This document shows, piece by piece, positions 63,592 through 64,000 of a stretch of 64,000 bases of DNA. This stretch comes from Rikenella sp031549665. GTDB lineage: Bacteria; Bacteroidota; Bacteroidia; Bacteroidales; Rikenellaceae. The first letter of the stretch is position 1. Each line of letters starts with the position of its first letter. The stretch covers positions 1 through 64,000 of the forward strand of contig JAVBPJ010000002.1 of NCBI GenBank assembly GCA_031549665.1, given 5' to 3'. The notes under the pieces were generated by a model. The model was not told the DNA's origin. It made no database searches and was given only the letters and a program-made list of their open reading frames with translations. Position numbers and translations under genes: made by a program.

Positions 63592-63599
63592 TACCTTTG
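63592..63599 (+). promoter_or_regulatory. -7 box for proA
   Basis: TACCTTTG on the plus strand 22 nt upstream of the proA ATG. No TTG at -33. It suggests proA is transcribed separately from the Hdr-like operon. Confidence 0.5.
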
Positions 63600-63621
63600 T
63601 TTCATACTCCCCCGTTGCGCC

Positions 63622-64000
63622 ATGAACCATATCCTGCGTTTTGAACAAGCCCGCGCGGCCTCCCGCGAACTGTCGCTGTGGGACCCGTCGCAAGCCGACC
63701 GCCTGCTCTGCAAAGTGGCCGACCGTACCGAAGAGCGCATGGACGAAATCCTTGCCGCCAACGCACGCGACCTGCGGCGCATGGACCGCGACGACCCCCG
63801 CTACGACCGCCTGTTGCTTTCGGCCGACCGCATCCGGGCCATCGCCGCCGACCTGCGGGCGGTGGCCTCGCTCCCCTCGCCGCTGGGCGAAGTGCTGGAA
63901 GAGCGGGAACGCCCCAACGGCCTGCGGATCCAAAAAATCAGGGTGCCGTTCGGCGTGATCGGCGTGGTGTACGAAGCGCGGCCCAACGTCGGTTTCGACT
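63622..64000 (+). CDS. proA: Glutamate-5-semialdehyde dehydrogenase, N-terminal part
   Basis: The first 126 residues of gamma-glutamyl phosphate reductase, cut by the window end. The sequence RILAANARDL-like segment (here DEILAANARDLRRMD), RIRAIAADLRAVASLPSPLG and the NADP-site start IQKIRVPFGVIGVVYEARPN are family landmarks. It uses the product of ProB and feeds ProC. It lies 55 kb from proBC. Confidence 0.93.
   Translation, partial: MNHILRFEQARAASRELSLWDPSQADRLLCKVADRTEERMDEILAANARDLRRMDRDDPRYDRLLLSADRIRAIAADLRAVASLPSPLGEVLEERERPNGLRIQKIRVPFGVIGVVYEARPNVGFD

Overview
The window is a 64 kb chromosomal stretch from a GC-rich member of the Bacteroidales, possibly a Rikenellaceae/Alistipes-like gut bacterium. 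The evidence is the 16S rRNA 5' end, many sigma-ABfr type promoters (TAnnTTTG -7 box, sometimes with TTG about 19-20 bp upstream), weak or absent Shine-Dalgarno sequences, and family content: DUF4270, DUF3575, DUF3098, type III glutamine synthetase, the archaeal-type debranching enzyme/GT4/GH57 glycogen trio, and a CAB-order fumarate reductase. I see no prophage, plasmid backbone, insertion sequence or CRISPR array. Almost all of it is tightly packed core metabolism.

Layout. 1-122 is the 5' end of a minus-strand rRNA operon with its leader and promoter. 0.5-5 kb holds proS (minus) and two divergent envelope genes (a Tyr/Trp/Gly-rich secreted protein and a FadL-like outer-membrane protein). 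5-9.5 kb holds fused aspartokinase/homoserine dehydrogenase thrA and proC-proB. 9.6-14.1 kb is a plus-strand glycogen operon. 14.3-18 kb is a membrane-anchored RbsD/FucU-like protein, tRNA-Arg(CCT) and the classic yceD-rpmF-plsX-fabH lipid/ribosome operon. 18-24.4 kb holds a FAD oxidoreductase-aroA-aroC and topA. 24.5-33.7 kb has a DUF4270 lipoprotein coupled to a short GT5 protein, then upp-yfhO-ftsX-DUF3098-uppP-truB-queA. 33.7-36 kb is a DUF4139 protein plus ispD. 36-41.5 kb runs plus: asnA, glnN and an S9 peptidase lipoprotein. 41.6-42.6 kb is a noncoding region made of two facing copies of a hairpin-rich repeat. 42.7-46.1 kb is frdCAB. 46.3-53.8 kb has a thioredoxin-like protein, tRNA-Gln(TTG), a DUF3575 protein, an SLBB polysaccharide exporter, waaA, a SPOR-like protein, lgt and an HU-like membrane protein. 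53.9-58.3 kb is tsaD and lipA-lipB-recJ. 58.5-63.5 kb is a five-gene heterodisulfide-reductase-like cluster, and the window ends inside proA.

The most interesting system is the Hdr-like operon (58.5-63.5 kb). It combines soluble HdrC-, HdrB- and HdrA-like subunits, a second small HdrC-like ferredoxin, and one polypeptide that fuses a NarI/HdrE-like cytochrome b membrane domain to an HdrD-like domain with two complete CCG motifs. The HdrA is minimal (no fused ferredoxin domains) and the HdrB has a degraded N-terminal CCG motif. No hydrogenase, Flox or sulfate-reduction gene is adjacent. I infer a membrane-bound (mena)quinone-linked thiol/disulfide or electron-transfer complex of unknown substrate. 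Together with fumarate reductase it suggests anaerobic, quinone-based redox metabolism. The second notable item is the paired repeat at 41.6-42.6 kb, each arm lying in sense orientation just past the terminator of a convergent operon.
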